This document shows, piece by piece, positions 33,464 to 52,849 of a stretch of DNA of 64,000 nt. The notes beneath the pieces are model-generated. The model saw only the letters and a program-made list of their open reading frames with translations. It was not told the origin of the DNA and searched no databases. A program made the translations under genes and the position numbers. Position 1 is the first letter of the stretch. Every line of letters starts with the position of its first letter. This DNA is from Nymphaea colorata (Eukaryota > Streptophyta > Magnoliopsida > Nymphaeales > Nymphaeaceae): the NCBI RefSeq assembly GCF_008831285.2, contig NC_045141.1:15362106-15426105 (forward strand), in the 5' to 3' direction.

Positions 33464-36400
33464 GTAAGCTCATGGCTTTGGTTGAACGATGAAGGTGCTT
33501 CGAGATGGGAGATGGAGTGAGCAGGACGCTTCGATTCTTGTGCCAGGGGACGTGATCAGCATCAAGCTCGGCGACATCGTCCCCGCCGATGCCCGGCTTC
33601 TTGAAGGGGACCCTCTGAAGATCGACCAAGCCGCCCTCACCGGCGAGTCCCTGCCCGTCACCAAGAACCCCGGCGACGAGGTCTTCTCCGGCTCGACCTG
33701 CAAGCAAGGTGAGATCGAGGCCATCGTCATTGCCACCGGCGTCCACACCTTCTTTGGGAAGGCAGCCCACTTGGTGGACAGCACTAACAACGTCGGCCAC
33801 TTCCAGAAGGTCGATACTTTCCGCTGCTTCTGAAACTCGCTCGAATGTTCCTTCTTACTGCACTACGGTTTCTGATTGACTTCTGCACTGTTCTTATGGT
33901 CGGGTGACGGTTCCGTGATTGGAACGCAGGTTCTTACGGCTATCGGCAACTTCTGTATATGTTCCATCGCTATAGGCATGTTAATCGAGATCTTGGTGAT
34001 GTACCCCATCCAGCGCCGTCGGTACAGGGATGGGATCGACAACCTGCTGGTGCTCTTGATCGGCGGCATCCCCATTGCCATGCCCACTGTCCTGTCCGTG
34101 ACCATGGCCATCGGTTCCCACAGGCTGTCCGAGCAGGGTGCCATCACTAAGCGCATGACTGCCATCGAGGAGATGGCGGGAATGGACGTCCTTTGCAGCG
34201 ACAAGACCGGCACCCTCACTCTCAACAAGCTCACCATCGACAAGAACCTCATCGAGGTAAAGTATGCACATACCCAAATCCTGAATGTAGTGATGGACTG
34301 GAGAAAGTTGTGTGCGCAGGTCGCAAGGTACGCCGTCAAGGGAATGGGTATTTTGGTAATCTTAAAAAGAAATGTCCCAGGTTCGGTGATTAACTTTCTC
34401 TGTATAAAAATGCGTGGATCACTGAACTTGGTGGGATCTATACACATTATTTTATAGTGATTGGAGAAGGAAATGTACCTGAACAACCACGTGCAAAAAA
34501 AATGTGTTAAGGACCACGGATCATCGTGGCCCTTTACCTCAGGACCAAGTCTGCTTTAGAAACAGTGCTTCAACCGAGTACTTGATACTGACTCTCTTTT
34601 ATTGAACTGTTGTGCGTTGAGTAGACTTCACACAACTAGCTGGTATATATATGCAAATTACTGTATCGTGATCAGAGAGAAACGTAAAATCAGTGAGCTG
34701 CACCTACCAATATTTGATAGGATCTTCCTACACATACATTATACATTACTGTATTGTTATCAGAGGGAGACAACGCTCCTCTTTAGAGTGGAACCCGGTT
34801 ATGTGCACACCTCTGTGCACAGTTTTTTAAGAAAATTTTTGAAATGGTAAATAAGAATTACAAAGAAGTCTAAAATATCCACTACTTTGTAAAAAATTTT
34901 AAACATACTCCATCTCCTTTTTGGTGGATATTTGTTGCGTACGCAACTCAATCTCCTCAAGAGTAACATTATCCAACGTAACTTGGGAGGTGGGAACCTT
35001 AAGAGTTGCATGCCGTTTTATGCCTTCTGAAACACAATAAAGCAGTATCAAGCAATGGCCGTGAAACTAGTAATATGAATTGCAAGCACGAATTTATATA
35101 TTCAAACTCTACAGACTACAAGAAAAAGCCGTGCATTAAGACGGACAGTACACACACCGAGTACTTACAGGACTGGCCCTATCTTGTCAAAACAGAGAAA
35201 TTTGTTGGGTCCTCTTCTAGTTATTGTAACTTGCCTGGCATTAAGGTGCGCAGTAACCTTTTACGTACCCATCTGGCACAGCGATCTGCCCTTGCTGTAA
35301 AAGAGTTTTATTGGAGTGTTTAACTCCTTCAACTTATTTTGTTAACTCACTTGGTCAGGTGCGCTAGGTCCGAATTGAAGCTAGCTAGGCTGGCCTAGTT
35401 ACGCGAAGTTTCCAGCTTCAATGGAGGATTCTGAGCTACGGCTTGTCACTGTTGAGGTGTTGTTAATTGCAGGTGTTCGTCAAGGGACTGGAGAAGGACA
35501 TGGCGATGTTGCTTGCGGCAAGGGCGTCGAGGGTTGAAAACCAGGACGCCATCGATGCTGCCACCGTCGGAATGCTGGCAGACCCTAAAGAGGTTGGTTC
35601 GCCGAAAATTGCCTGCTGCCTTCCGGCCGGCTCGTTGGTCTACTAACCGTTTCAAGCGCCATAGTCCAAATATCATATATGGTAGTTGAAATCGTGAAGT
35701 AAATTAACGGGACACGGCAAGGTGGTGACTCGCATTTTATATTTAGTTTTGCTTCCGGAACTGGTTCATTTTTGTGTTTGGTTTTATATTTGAGTTAAAA
35801 TCAGGCAAGAGCAGGCATCAAGGAGGTTCACTTCTTGCCTTTCAACCCGGTTGACAAGAGGACGGCCATCACCTACATCGAACAAGACGGCTCTTGGCAC
35901 CGTGCCAGCAAAGGTGCACCCGAGCAGGTGAGAGAGAGTTCATTTGTCACCTTCTTTGTCCGCCATGACATGACATGACTTCAGTAAAGACCAAAAAATT
36001 GCCTTTGAATTGATTGCCTTTTTTTTCTTCCTATCGTGCACTCCCTTCTTCCCCTTAAAGGTTGAACATTAGTTTGGTTGCTTTGCAATGTGAAACGTTT
36101 GTTAATATTGCATCATTGATTCACAGTGGTGTACTGAACATAAAACTGATAGGACTGTAGTTTTCATGTAGTAGCTTGCAAGGAGTCTAGATTTTGTTTG
36201 AAAAGTTTCTCAATTTTTAGTGTGCCGGATTTGATTTCAATCTCCTTAATTTATGCAAGTCGTTTAAAAGACCAAGTGATTTGACCTTTAACTTGACCCG
36301 AATAGGCTGAGAAAGATCTGATTATGGCTCAACATCCATGCTTGAAAACTGAAAAGGATTAACCTGGGCTTTGAGCCTGAAGTGGTTATTATCGGGTTAT

Positions 36401-39400
36401 GGCTAGGCTAAGATGGGCAAAGTTCATTAACAAATTTAGAAATATTTGTTAAAGGGTTATTGAAATAAAGAAAAAAAATTGTAAAAAATAAAATGCTAAT
36501 AGTTATTAATCGATAACACAGGTGGTGAACGGGTGATAAGAACAAGGGGGTGTAAATACTGTCATGATGACCATGAATCAAGCTCTAAAGCTTTTTATAT
36601 CCCTGTTTTGTTAAGGCTTACTGGTTTGGAATCACCTAAGGTTACACTACTCGATGGTCTTGTAAAAAATATATTAATTACTATTTAATAATAATGGAGT
36701 ATAAAACATATAAACAAAAACCTGAATTGATGTACATTCTAATTTTTCTAAAGCATTCGACTTGGTCTGTTCCAAATCTATTTTCAGTTTTTAACAGCAC
36801 TAGCTCAGATTGCCTGGCTTTTTGTCAGGCAAAGATGGCTGCATTAATGGCTAATTTTATTATAATTTATGTGTTTAGCAAGAAATACATGTCATGCGTA
36901 TTGCCAATTGAGCTCGCTCGACTTTTTCTTTTGAAAAAAAAAAAAAAAACATGGTCATACCTTCTTTTGGCTATCCAAATGCTGGGAGATGAATTGTTCA
37001 AACTCGTCTCATGTACTACTTGATTATATAAAAAGCTGTATAAGTGCAGCTTGAGGTCGTGACCATTACTTAGCAATCACAAAATTGCATATATGTGCAC
37101 AATTTAGCCTTTGAGTTTTTTGTAAGGACTATTGGCACAAATGTAGAAACAATCTGAATAACACATAAACTAACTTCATAAGTATATGCAGTAATGAACA
37201 TTAGTAAGACAACGCATGTTGGGCTTCACACACACACACACACATAGCTAATGAGCCCTAATCGAGCTAAGGTTGAATCGATTAACATGTAAATGATAGA
37301 CTCAGTACTCCTAACAAGTTAGCTATTTAGGTCATTAACTTGCAGAACTAAATTGAGATAAGTGTTATATGAACTGAACCTATTTAAGCGACGAGCTACT
37401 TTGTTCAATTATCAGCGCCAGTTACTCAAATATATATCGGCCACCTAACCCGAATTCAGCCTCCATCTTTGGAGTTGGGATTCATTACAAGTTTTGCTTA
37501 TGTTAACGTTATTACATTTCAATAATAAGTTGCTAAAAATTTTGGGTGGATCTAATAGGAGCAATTACTTGGTGAGAATCAACCATGACTTCCCAATGTC
37601 AAACATATATAGGATTCTTCGGCATTTGAAAGATCAGTGATTGAAAATGTCATGATCTTGTCATATGAAAAATTTACTTAAAAATATAAGTGGATTACTA
37701 TTAAATCAATTGTGCGCCACATCTATATAGTTAAATTTGATCGTAAAAGCATGCCTCAAGGACATAATATTTCAGAGACCCAACTGCTGGGACTGACTAT
37801 AGCAAAATCTGTTTCTGGAAAGGCAGTCCAATGCTACAACCAGGTTCAATATCAAAATACCAAATGCCAAAAAAGGGGAAAAGGTTCCTAAAGCCTTAGT
37901 TGTTAGAGTGAAATTTCCATTCTCTTCAATGGATGACAACATTGCATCCCGTCTCCTGTACTCTATATGTGAATTTTTCGAAGTCCTTTTATATTTGTTA
38001 GAGGAGATCCACCCACATAGCTGGGGGGGTATACTTAAGATCTTCAATTTGAAGATGGTCTCGCATTCACTACCTGATGCGACTCTGTTGACGTAAATAT
38101 GGGTCCGCCGAATTGAAGAGATTTAGAGCTTGCAGTTGCATATTTTGAGGAAACAGAGAAAAGACCTTTCTGTGTTCGATTATTGATAACTTGTACTCAC
38201 ATCGACTTCAAACAGATAGTGGAGCTCTGCAATTTGAGAGAGGATACCAAGAAGAAGGTTCACTCCATCATCGATAGGTTTGCTGATCGTGGTCTCCGCT
38301 CACTGGCAGTCGCAAGACAGGTTGGCATCTCTGTCAAAAACGCCTCATCCTTTTTCTCCATTTGACAATTGAATTTGAAGCTGGATACTTAATTGTCTAC
38401 TGGTGTTCGATTCTATTTTGTGTGCCTCCAAAGAAAACATCCTTATAAAGGATCTCTGTCCACTGTACAGTCTTGGGCTTGCACATGTGTGTGAGAAAAG
38501 TTTGGTTTTTTCTTTTCACACTAAGCGATTCATATATCAAAAGAAGCTAAGCTGTGGGAAAAGTATGAGCCGAAAGAATGGCAATCGTACGTTTCTCAAT
38601 CTGCTTTATTTTGAAAGCAAAGTTGCGTCTCACTTGGGTGGTCGGATTCGTCTTTCTCCCGAAAAGGAAATGTGTTGAGACTTTCTCATTCACCTGAAAA
38701 GGGAACGCGTTGGGTCTCAGTGCGGAAAAGTGAGTTTTTCTTCTCAGCCTTGGTTAACAGAACAAGCAGTAGAATGTAAGAAGACAGATGAACTTCACCT
38801 TTTGTATACAGGAGTTAGTTAACAAACAGTAAGAATGTGAAAAAACAGGTGAACTTCACCTCTTGTACAGTGGAGAAACAGTTCTTGTAAAATTGTGAAG
38901 TTCTCCTGTATGTCATGTGGGCATGTGCAGGTGGTGCCTGAGAAGACGAAAGAAAGCGCAGGAGGTCCATGGCAGTTCGTTGGTTTGTTGCCTCTGTTTG
39001 ACCCGCCTCGACACGACAGCGCCGAGACCATCCGGCGGGCTCTCAACCTGGGCGTCAACGTCAAGATGATCACCGGCGATCAGCTTGCCATCGCCAAGGA
39101 GACTGGGAGAAGGCTGGGCATGGGCACCAATATGTACCCTTCCTCCACTCTGCTGGGCCAGAGTAAGGACCAGTCAATTGCGGCTCTCCCTGTCGATGAA
39201 TTGATTGAGAAGGCCGATGGCTTCGCTGGCGTCTTCCCAGGTGAGCTACTAGAGCTACCTCAGCGACTAGGAACCCTCAGAAATCCTGTTCTTGTTCCAT
39301 CTTTGGCTTGTAACTGATCGGAACTCCACTTTGCTTGTTTCTGATTGGATCGAGAAAAACAGAGCACAAGTACGAGATCGTGAGGAAACTACAGGAGAGG

Positions 39401-41980
39401 AAGCACATCTGTGGCATGACTGGAGATGGTGTCAACGATGCTCCTGCACTCAAGAAGGCTGACATTGGCATCGCCGTCGCAGACGCCACCGATGCAGCCA
39501 GGGGTGCATCAGATATCGTACTCACTGAACCTGGTTTGAGCGTCATTGTTAGTGCTGTCTTGACGAGCAGGGCCATCTTCCAGAGGATGAAGAATTACAC
39601 TGTAAGAAACTCTCTCTCGGTCTCCTCTACCTCTGTCTGTGATAGGTACTTAGCAAACTCACACTAAGAAGGACAACTGTGTTTTCTTTTCTTTCAGATA
39701 TACGCCGTGTCCATCACGATCCGTATAGTTGTAAGTATTATATAGTTTACATGTCTGGTTTTTGTTCTTCTTTTGTGTGTTGTGAGCTGCCCACTTTGAT
39801 GCTTAACTTGCTTTTTCCTCTTTCACTGATCATGGTTGACAAATGGCAGCTCGGTTTCATGCTCATTGCTCTTATTTGGAAGTTTGACTTCTCCCCTTTC
39901 ATGGTTTTGATCATCGCCATTCTCAACGATGGTAATCTCTCTTTCTTTCACTCCCTTTCATATATGTGTGCGCATGCAATATGCTTAACTTGTTAGTCGA
40001 ATGAGCACTACAGGGACGATCATGACGATCTCAAAGGACAGAGTGAAGCCATCGCCCCTGCCGGACAGTTGGAAGTTGAAGGAGATCTTTGCCACCGGTA
40101 TTATACTCGGAAGCTACCTCGCCATGATGACGGTCATCTTCTTCTGGGGTGCTCATGAGACTGACTTCTTCTCCGTAAGTAGTAAACAGCAGGCTAACAC
40201 AGTCAAATTCTACCAGTATAAAGTACTGAACAATTCTAGGAGGCTATGAACATGAAACTTGAAAACTCGGAAAAAAAAGAGGCACTTTCATCAACACTTA
40301 AAACTAACTACAAAAGCCAAGAAACTATTTGGCGGTATGATCTTACCTGAGTATGTTTTGGCAGAATACATTTGGTGTCAGATCGATTAGAGACAGCAAT
40401 TACGAATTGACAGCCGCTCTTTACCTCCAAGTAAGTATAGTGAGCCAGGCCCTCATCTTCGTGACACGTTCAAGGAGCTGGTCCTTCATCGAGCGCCCTG
40501 GCCTCTTGTTGGTCGGCGCCTTCTTCATTGCCCAGCTGGTGAGTTCACTCTTTTCCTTAGAGATTCTTGCTTTGGATGGTACACGTAGATCCTATGTGCT
40601 CAGAAGCCATAAATCATTCGTCTGATAGAGAACACAATCTATTCACGCATGATATAAGGCGGCCCCTAAGTGCATGCTCCAGATTGTCAAATAAATCGAC
40701 GGCCAGGAAGATTGAACTCATCTAATTAGCAAATTATCTGCTTTCTTTAAAAAGACTCACCAAATGGAATCAGCTCATGTTTGCAACGTGATTTTGACTT
40801 CTTTTCCCAGATTGCAACGTTCATTGCTGTCTATGCTAACTGGGGCTTCGCACGAATCAAAGGAATGGGATGGGGATGGGCAGGAGTGATCTGGCTCTAC
40901 AGTGTTATCTTCTACATTCCCCTTGACATCCTCAAGTTTGCAGTCCGCTATGGTTTGAGTGGGAAAGCCTGGGATTCCTTGCTCGAAAACAAGGTAAGTG
41001 AATGTATTATAAGTTGGTAAGGAAGGTAGAATAAAAAACGATGCAATGGTGATATGAAGCCATTTTGTTGCTTCGTGTTATCCTGATAATGCTTGGTGGT
41101 CGACAGAAGGATGAAAAGCAACAGCAGAACGAGATACATAGCCTTTGTTGCTTGACGCTCTTACTTCTTCTGATTTCCGTAATTGAGATTTACTGTTAAT
41201 ATGTTAACATGGTTCTGGTTCTGCTGCAGACGGCCTTCACAACGAAGAGGGATTACGGGAAAGGAGAGAGGGAGGCGCAGTGGGCTCTTGCACAGCGCAC
41301 CCTCCATGGGCTTCAAAACCCCGAGGTTTCTGACCTTTTGAACGAGAAGAACAGCTACAGGGAACTGTCAGAGATTGCAGAGCAGGCAAAGAGGCGTGCC
41401 GAGGTCGCCAGGTAAGAGAATTCTTGGAAAAAAGGAGCCTTGTTGGCATGTCAAAATCATTCTTGAGATCGAACCTAGTATACATAATTGTGTAATTTTT
41501 TTGCAGTTACATGCAGAAATGAAAATTTTACGTTCTTTTAAAAAATTCTTACCATGTGTTTGTAATGAACATGATTAAAAACATGGAGATGCACTGCCTC
41601 AATCGGTTTTAGATGTAATTGAGATGTAATAAAACTTCAAAAATCTTAGGCTTTTGTTCTTGCAATCTTATCAATGGTAACTAGTAGTGAAAGAGACTAG
41701 TCTAAGGATCAACTTTTGGGTTTCAAACAGTCTAGAGTTCATGTATATAACATTCGGAAGAAAACACAAAAAGTTGATTTCTAGCAAATGAAATGAAATT
41801 GGATGTGATCCTTTGTCAAACTTCCCAGAATTTGCTTCGATTGTGGAAACTGATTCAGATGATCTTCGTGCTTTGTACTGCAGGTTACGAGAGCTTCACA
41901 CACTTAAGGGACATGTAGAGTCTGTTGTCAAGTTGAAGGGCTTGGATATAGACACCATGCAACAACACTACACTGTTTAA
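31627..41980 (+). CDS. Plasma-membrane H+-ATPase (P3A-type proton pump)
   Basis: The enzyme hydrolyses ATP to export protons across the plasma membrane. Eighteen exons splice in frame: 31627-31701, 32104-32223, 32332-32430, 33267-33404, 33495-33809, 33930-34256, 35473-35592, 35805-35927, 38216-38320, 38931-39240, 39363-39601, 39698-39730, 39850-39931, 40014-40174, 40365-40538, 40811-40993, 41230-41411, 41884-41980. The product is 960 aa, normal for the family. Landmarks are ALTGES in the actuator domain, CSDKTGT with the phosphorylated Asp at about residue 340, MITGD, and GDGVNDAP. Ten membrane spans are expected. The C-terminal regulatory domain ([44 protein letters not shown]) ends QQHYTV, so the penultimate Thr that binds 14-3-3 proteins when phosphorylated is kept. 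Exon 12 is only 33 bp. No inactivating change is seen. Confidence 0.96.
33428..33460 (+). repeat. (GA)n microsatellite within a 90-bp intron
   Basis: A pure GA run of about 16 units fills over a third of H+-ATPase intron 4 (33405-33494). Confidence 0.92.
35928..38215. other. Long intron 8 of the H+-ATPase gene
   Basis: 2.3 kb without coding signal. It contains an A-run near 36940, a (CA) run near 37229-37246, and otherwise AT-rich unique-looking DNA. No transposon ends were recognised. Confidence 0.5.
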
Positions 41981-43596
41981 GAGAGTACTGCTACTACTGA
42001 GAGTAAGGAAATGGCGGTATCTGCTGGGAGGCCTGAGAGGAATCTAACAGGTATATAGGTTCTGTTTTGCAGTGTCTAAATGATGTGGTAGGTGGAGAGA
42101 AATAAGTAAAGGCATGGATTGGTGTCTACGGGTGTGCCTTGGGCGAAACAGGCAAATGTGAGTGGGGGTGTTCTTCTGCTCTTGAGTACTTTTAGTTGCT
42201 ATCTTCTACCGAATGGCCATATCTTGTTTCTTTCTCAGTTGTATAGAAGAATGATGGCTTGATATAGTTTCCTTTCTGCTTTTGCTGTTAAATTTTGATG
42301 ACCTTCTATAAAAGGTTCAACTGGCAATAGTGTTGCAGGTAGTCTATTTTGAGATTGTGTTAATTGGTTTTCTAATGTACGGGATCTGACTTTAATGAGA
42401 CCTCTCTAATGCATTTTATTGTGTGAAATTCATTAGCAACCCTAATGGCAAACCGCAGCAAGAAAGCAGGGTTTCCGAACCCTGAAATTTGACCAGGCGC
42501 GAGGATGCATTTTTCTAGCAAGCAGGATCCTCTATTAGCGAAAGCCATTCCCAAGAAGTCATTCTCTAATGAATCCTTGCTTTTTTAAAATGACTTAAAA
42601 CAGTAAAAAGGTATAGTTCACTGGAGAACATCCTCTGCACTCGATATATTTTTTTCTGACACCTTGTCCATTTATTATGATACTGACGGGGCTACCCTTG
42701 TCTTCACTTCACCTTCCCCCATCGGATTTGCTTCCTGCTTTACATGATTCTTTACCAAGTTTCAACTTTCATATGCAGCTTCCCTTGTGCATTTCACTTA
42801 GTGATGGTAATTACAAAGAATTTTTCAGATGTTCAAATTATATTACACAAGTCCGTTATTTCAATTGGTTAAAACTCTCTAATACTGACTGAGTCTCCCT
42901 CTAAATAGATCAAACCTTCTCAAATTTCATCTACTTCAAGCTCAACCTCATGAGTTCTCCATTGGAAAGTAAAAATTCTGTAATCCTGCCTAAATGTGAA
43001 TGGCTGATCTTATATTTTGAAAAAAATGTGATCATAGTAACTCTTACAGAATTTATATGTATATGGGATACAAGACATTGGTACAACTCAAAAAAGCTCT
43101 CTAAGCCATAAAGCTACCTTATTAATTTGTTTCTTTTCAAGACAAGCAATGAGAATACTTGTTATAGTGCAAACGTTTGCGCAAAGATACATGACGGAGA
43201 TCATGAGAAGTGAAAGCTTTGAAGAATAATAAATTAGAATAGAATGCGACTTCTGAAGCTATAAGTGAAACAGGAATGGATCAGATGCGACACGACCAAT
43301 TGCAAATAATAGAACGCAGAACTGCATTTTGGGAACATATATTAACCAGTTCACGGAACATGGTTGTCAACTATTTTAAGATCATTAGTCAGGCATCATT
43401 TTTTGAGGCATACTCCCTGCAAGTTAACCCTTGAGCTTCATGGATGCCGTTACACTTTTAGGAATCACTCTCTTGACTGATTCAGTGGCTCAAGGTTCAC
43501 TATAAGTTCAGGTACAGCCTAGGTGACACTGCAGAATGGCAGCCAAAGGTTCATTAACACTTGCTTGTAATCACCACAGAAGTGCCCAATTCTCAC
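41981..43596. other. Intergenic region between convergent genes
   Basis: The 3' ends of the H+-ATPase gene (plus) and MCM5 (minus) face each other here. Both 3' UTRs probably lie within it. Several T-rich and AATAAA-like words are present, but no poly(A) site can be fixed. No gene is seen. Confidence 0.45.
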
Positions 43597-49818
<6,222 letters not shown>

Positions 49819-50006
49819 TTTGAGCAGCCAACTTCTTCCTCCTCTTCTCTGACCACACGCCCAACAAACGATCAGCGACGACGACGAAGAAGAAGAAGAA
49901 AAGAGGAAAAAAACCCAAGAAATGCAGAGACTCTTTCGTTGTAGTAGATTTCCTTTTTTTCTTCTCTGCCCATTATTTTATTGTCGATATGGACGAAAGG
50001 AGGCGA

Positions 50007-50033
50007 TTTGGCGGGAAACGTTTTGGCGGGAAA
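50007..50033 (+). promoter_or_regulatory. Twin E2F sites upstream of MCM5
   Basis: The 12-mer TTTGGCGGGAAA occurs twice, at 50007-50018 and 50022-50033, three bases apart. It is a perfect E2F consensus site. The copies lie about 190-215 bp upstream of the MCM5 ATG (49818). Plant MCM genes are known E2F targets in late G1/S. Confidence 0.88.
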
Positions 50034-50241
50034 TCCATTCGGATCGGATCCAGGCAGCCTTGATCCAGTTAGGCTTCTTAAATGTTATTTTACAGATCGG
50101 ATCTCAAATCCACGAATCTTAAAAACCTGGGTTTTAAAAACCTTTGCTTGATATCATCGAAAGCTCTCTCAGTCCCTCTCTCCCCGACCGGAGCGAGCTC
50201 GAATGGACGACAGCCATGGCACGCGGCGTGACGATGGTGAG

Positions 50242-50242
<1 letters not shown>

Positions 50243-50276
<34 letters not shown>
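50243..50276 (+). repeat. (CT)n microsatellite
   Basis: A pure CT run of about 17 units lies about 430 bp upstream of the MCM5 ATG. Confidence 0.92.
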
Positions 50277-50279
<3 letters not shown>

Positions 50280-50340
50280 CAGAACGGTCTATCTGAAACC
50301 GTCAACGAAGGTCTCAGAGAAACAATGTTGATGTGAAACC

Positions 50341-50411
50341 CTCGTTGAGGGCTTCAAAGAAACCGAAACCCTAATTTTTTATGAGGGTTTCTCTTTGAAG
50401 CCCTCAACGAG
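50341..50411. repeat. Inverted repeat / potential hairpin
   Basis: The arms 50341-50360 (CTCGTTGAGGGCTTCAAAGA) and 50392-50411 are perfect reverse complements over 20 bp. An inner pair, GAAACCCT (50365-50372) and AGGGTTTC (50384-50391), extends the stem to 28 bp with one 4-base bulge and an 11-base loop. Related words (CGTTGAGGGCTTCAGAGAGA, GTCAACGAAGGTCTCAGAGAAAC) recur on both sides between about 50300 and 50490. Confidence 0.85.
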
Positions 50412-51710
50412 AGAACCCCTCGTTGAGGGCTTCAGAGAGACCCTCGTTCATGAGGGTTTCACTGAAGCCCAGAGAGATGGGATTCAGAGAGACCCAGAGA
50501 AGATGGGCTGAAAAAATCATAATCCTCTTTTTAATCTTCGTGCAGCTTACTGACTGGAGTGGAAGTATGACGAAACCCAGTAACTGGTGAAGAGGAAAGA
50601 AGAAAGGGAGGAGGAGGAAGAGGAAAGAAGCGCGGGGTTTCCCGCGAGAATTTCCCCCCGCGGTGATACGCGCGAGAGATCGGGGGTTTAAATCCATGGA
50701 TCTCATCCAGCCTTGGATCTCTACCAAACACGCCCTAATGGATTATTCGCAGAAGCGGTTTCTCCATCTAAAGCCATTTAGGCAGTTACTGGTGCATGAT
50801 ATTTTTTTGTGCACTAATATGCTTAATGCTCCTGTTAATAGAAAAAGCAAACTCTTCGAGAAAAAATTAAAAGACCAAAAAAGATATTTCTTTTTAAACA
50901 ATTTTCAACTAACTTTTTTTTTTTTTGGGTGTATAGATCTTGCGAGCGGTGCATGCAACTCACTCTCATCCTTTCACCCTCTCTGCTTTGTGTCTCTTCA
51001 GTTTCTTCCGTTTTCATCGCTTTTTCTACTTTAGTGGCAACATGTACCCAATTTCTTAACCATTTTGTTGGCTCCCTCTCATATATAAACAATTAGATCT
51101 TTTAATCTTTTTTTTATGTTTTGGGAACCTTGAAAACTTGATGATAGAGGGAAATGTTATTGAGTGTTCTCATTTAATATGGTGACAGCCATACAAAGTA
51201 TACTTGGGAGCAGAGTCTCACCCATGAGCAATAGTTTATGACAAATATTCAATAAATTGTGATCAATTCTCGTCATCATCTTCTTGGATCCATCTTGGGA
51301 GGGTTAAAACTACAGTGTGCTGTGAGAACTTAGTTATCTAGAATATTGCATTCATCGCAGTGTTATCCACCTTTGGAAACGATGATCAGTATTAGGCTTT
51401 AACTTGTTAATTTCACTCTTGATTTATCTTGTTCTCCTTACTTCTTTATACTACTAGAGAAAGCCAAGGAATCAAATATTTTAATCTTACATGAACAATA
51501 TCAATGGATTTGCTAAAATGAAGAGGAAACCACAAAATGAAGACGTGACCGTTGGACACTTTGACTTAGGTGAGGTTATTACTACATTTTAGTTTGGATT
51601 AGTGTGACTTAGATTAAATATATAGTTATCGTGTACATGTTTTTCTTCTTTGGGAATTTGTTATATCACAAACATATTATGTGATACGGCTGATTTTTGT
51701 TAGGGATGGA

Positions 51711-51891
51711 GTCAGACATAGTTCAACTCAAAAGCCTGGTCTAGTTCAACTCTTGATTTATCTTGTTCTCCTTACTTCTTTATAGTCAGGCATAGTTCAA
51801 CTCAAAAGCCTGGTCTAGTTCAACTCTTGATTTATCTTGTTCTCCTTACTTCTTTATAGTCAGGCATAGTTCAACTCAAAAGCCTGGTCTA
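51711..51891 (+). repeat. 74-bp tandem repeat, about 2.4 copies
   Basis: Units start at 51711, 51785 and 51859 (partial), each beginning GTCAGRCATAGTTCAACTCA. Copies are almost identical. The second half of the unit, TCTTGATTTATCTTGTTCTC and following bases, also occurs once at about 51418-51453, outside the array. Confidence 0.9.
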
Positions 51892-52849
51892 AAGTATTCA
51901 AATTTGGAGAGGATTCAATAATGTTTGACAAGATTTTCTGAAGCTGGAGCTATATATGTCCACTAATCTCGAAATCAAAGATTTTCACAGTATTTGGACA
52001 AGAATACAGAACATGGCATACCCAATCCAAAATTGTAATTGGATCCTATCTTTATTGAATCTAATTAATCAGATTGGATCAAGATCTACAACCAGAAAAT
52101 AAATTGATTGGCATACCCAATGCTAATGCTAGTTATGGAAGCTCAAATGCTTCTGTGTTGTCTTTGTCTGTATTTACTTTTGTGAAGTTGGATGAAGGTC
52201 GTTAGAACCAACTAAACTTGAGTATGGATTGAAGTTAGTTGGAGGTGGTTTGGCTTATGGTTCAAACGAGTCTAGTGGACATGTAGAAGAGATGGCCACT
52301 ATTGCAAACATGGTAAAAATGAGTTGAGACCTGATGTGTTTGCTGTTATATTGATGGCAACGTACCGTCATGCAAATGAGTAGTCTAAGAAATCTCAGGA
52401 GGAAGACGAACCCAAGGAAGACTGGTCGTGGTGTTCGAGTGAGATGAGACTGTCATTCTTCTCCATTACATTACCTTCACTGGACGAGTGAACTTGTAAA
52501 TGAGTGAACTTGTAAACATGTAAAACATCATACAAATATTGCAAACTAAATATTGAAAGCCTTTTTATGCAAATAAAATATTGAAAAATGAGGTCAAAAA
52601 TATTAAAATATTGAAATATTAAAATTTTTAAGCATGTTTTTGAAAATTTTAGTAAGATATTGGTCGATTTTGAAATTTTTATAAATTGAGTGTAAGTGCA
52701 ACCGACCATTGCCCAAAACCCTCTGTCTTCTTCCCTTTTTTTCCCCTTCTCGGCTGAGGCTGCCATATGGCTATCACCGGAGTGGCTCTGGCCACCAGCC
52801 CGACAACAAGAACACGACACCAGTTAGTTAGAGGTGAACAACAAGTCCA

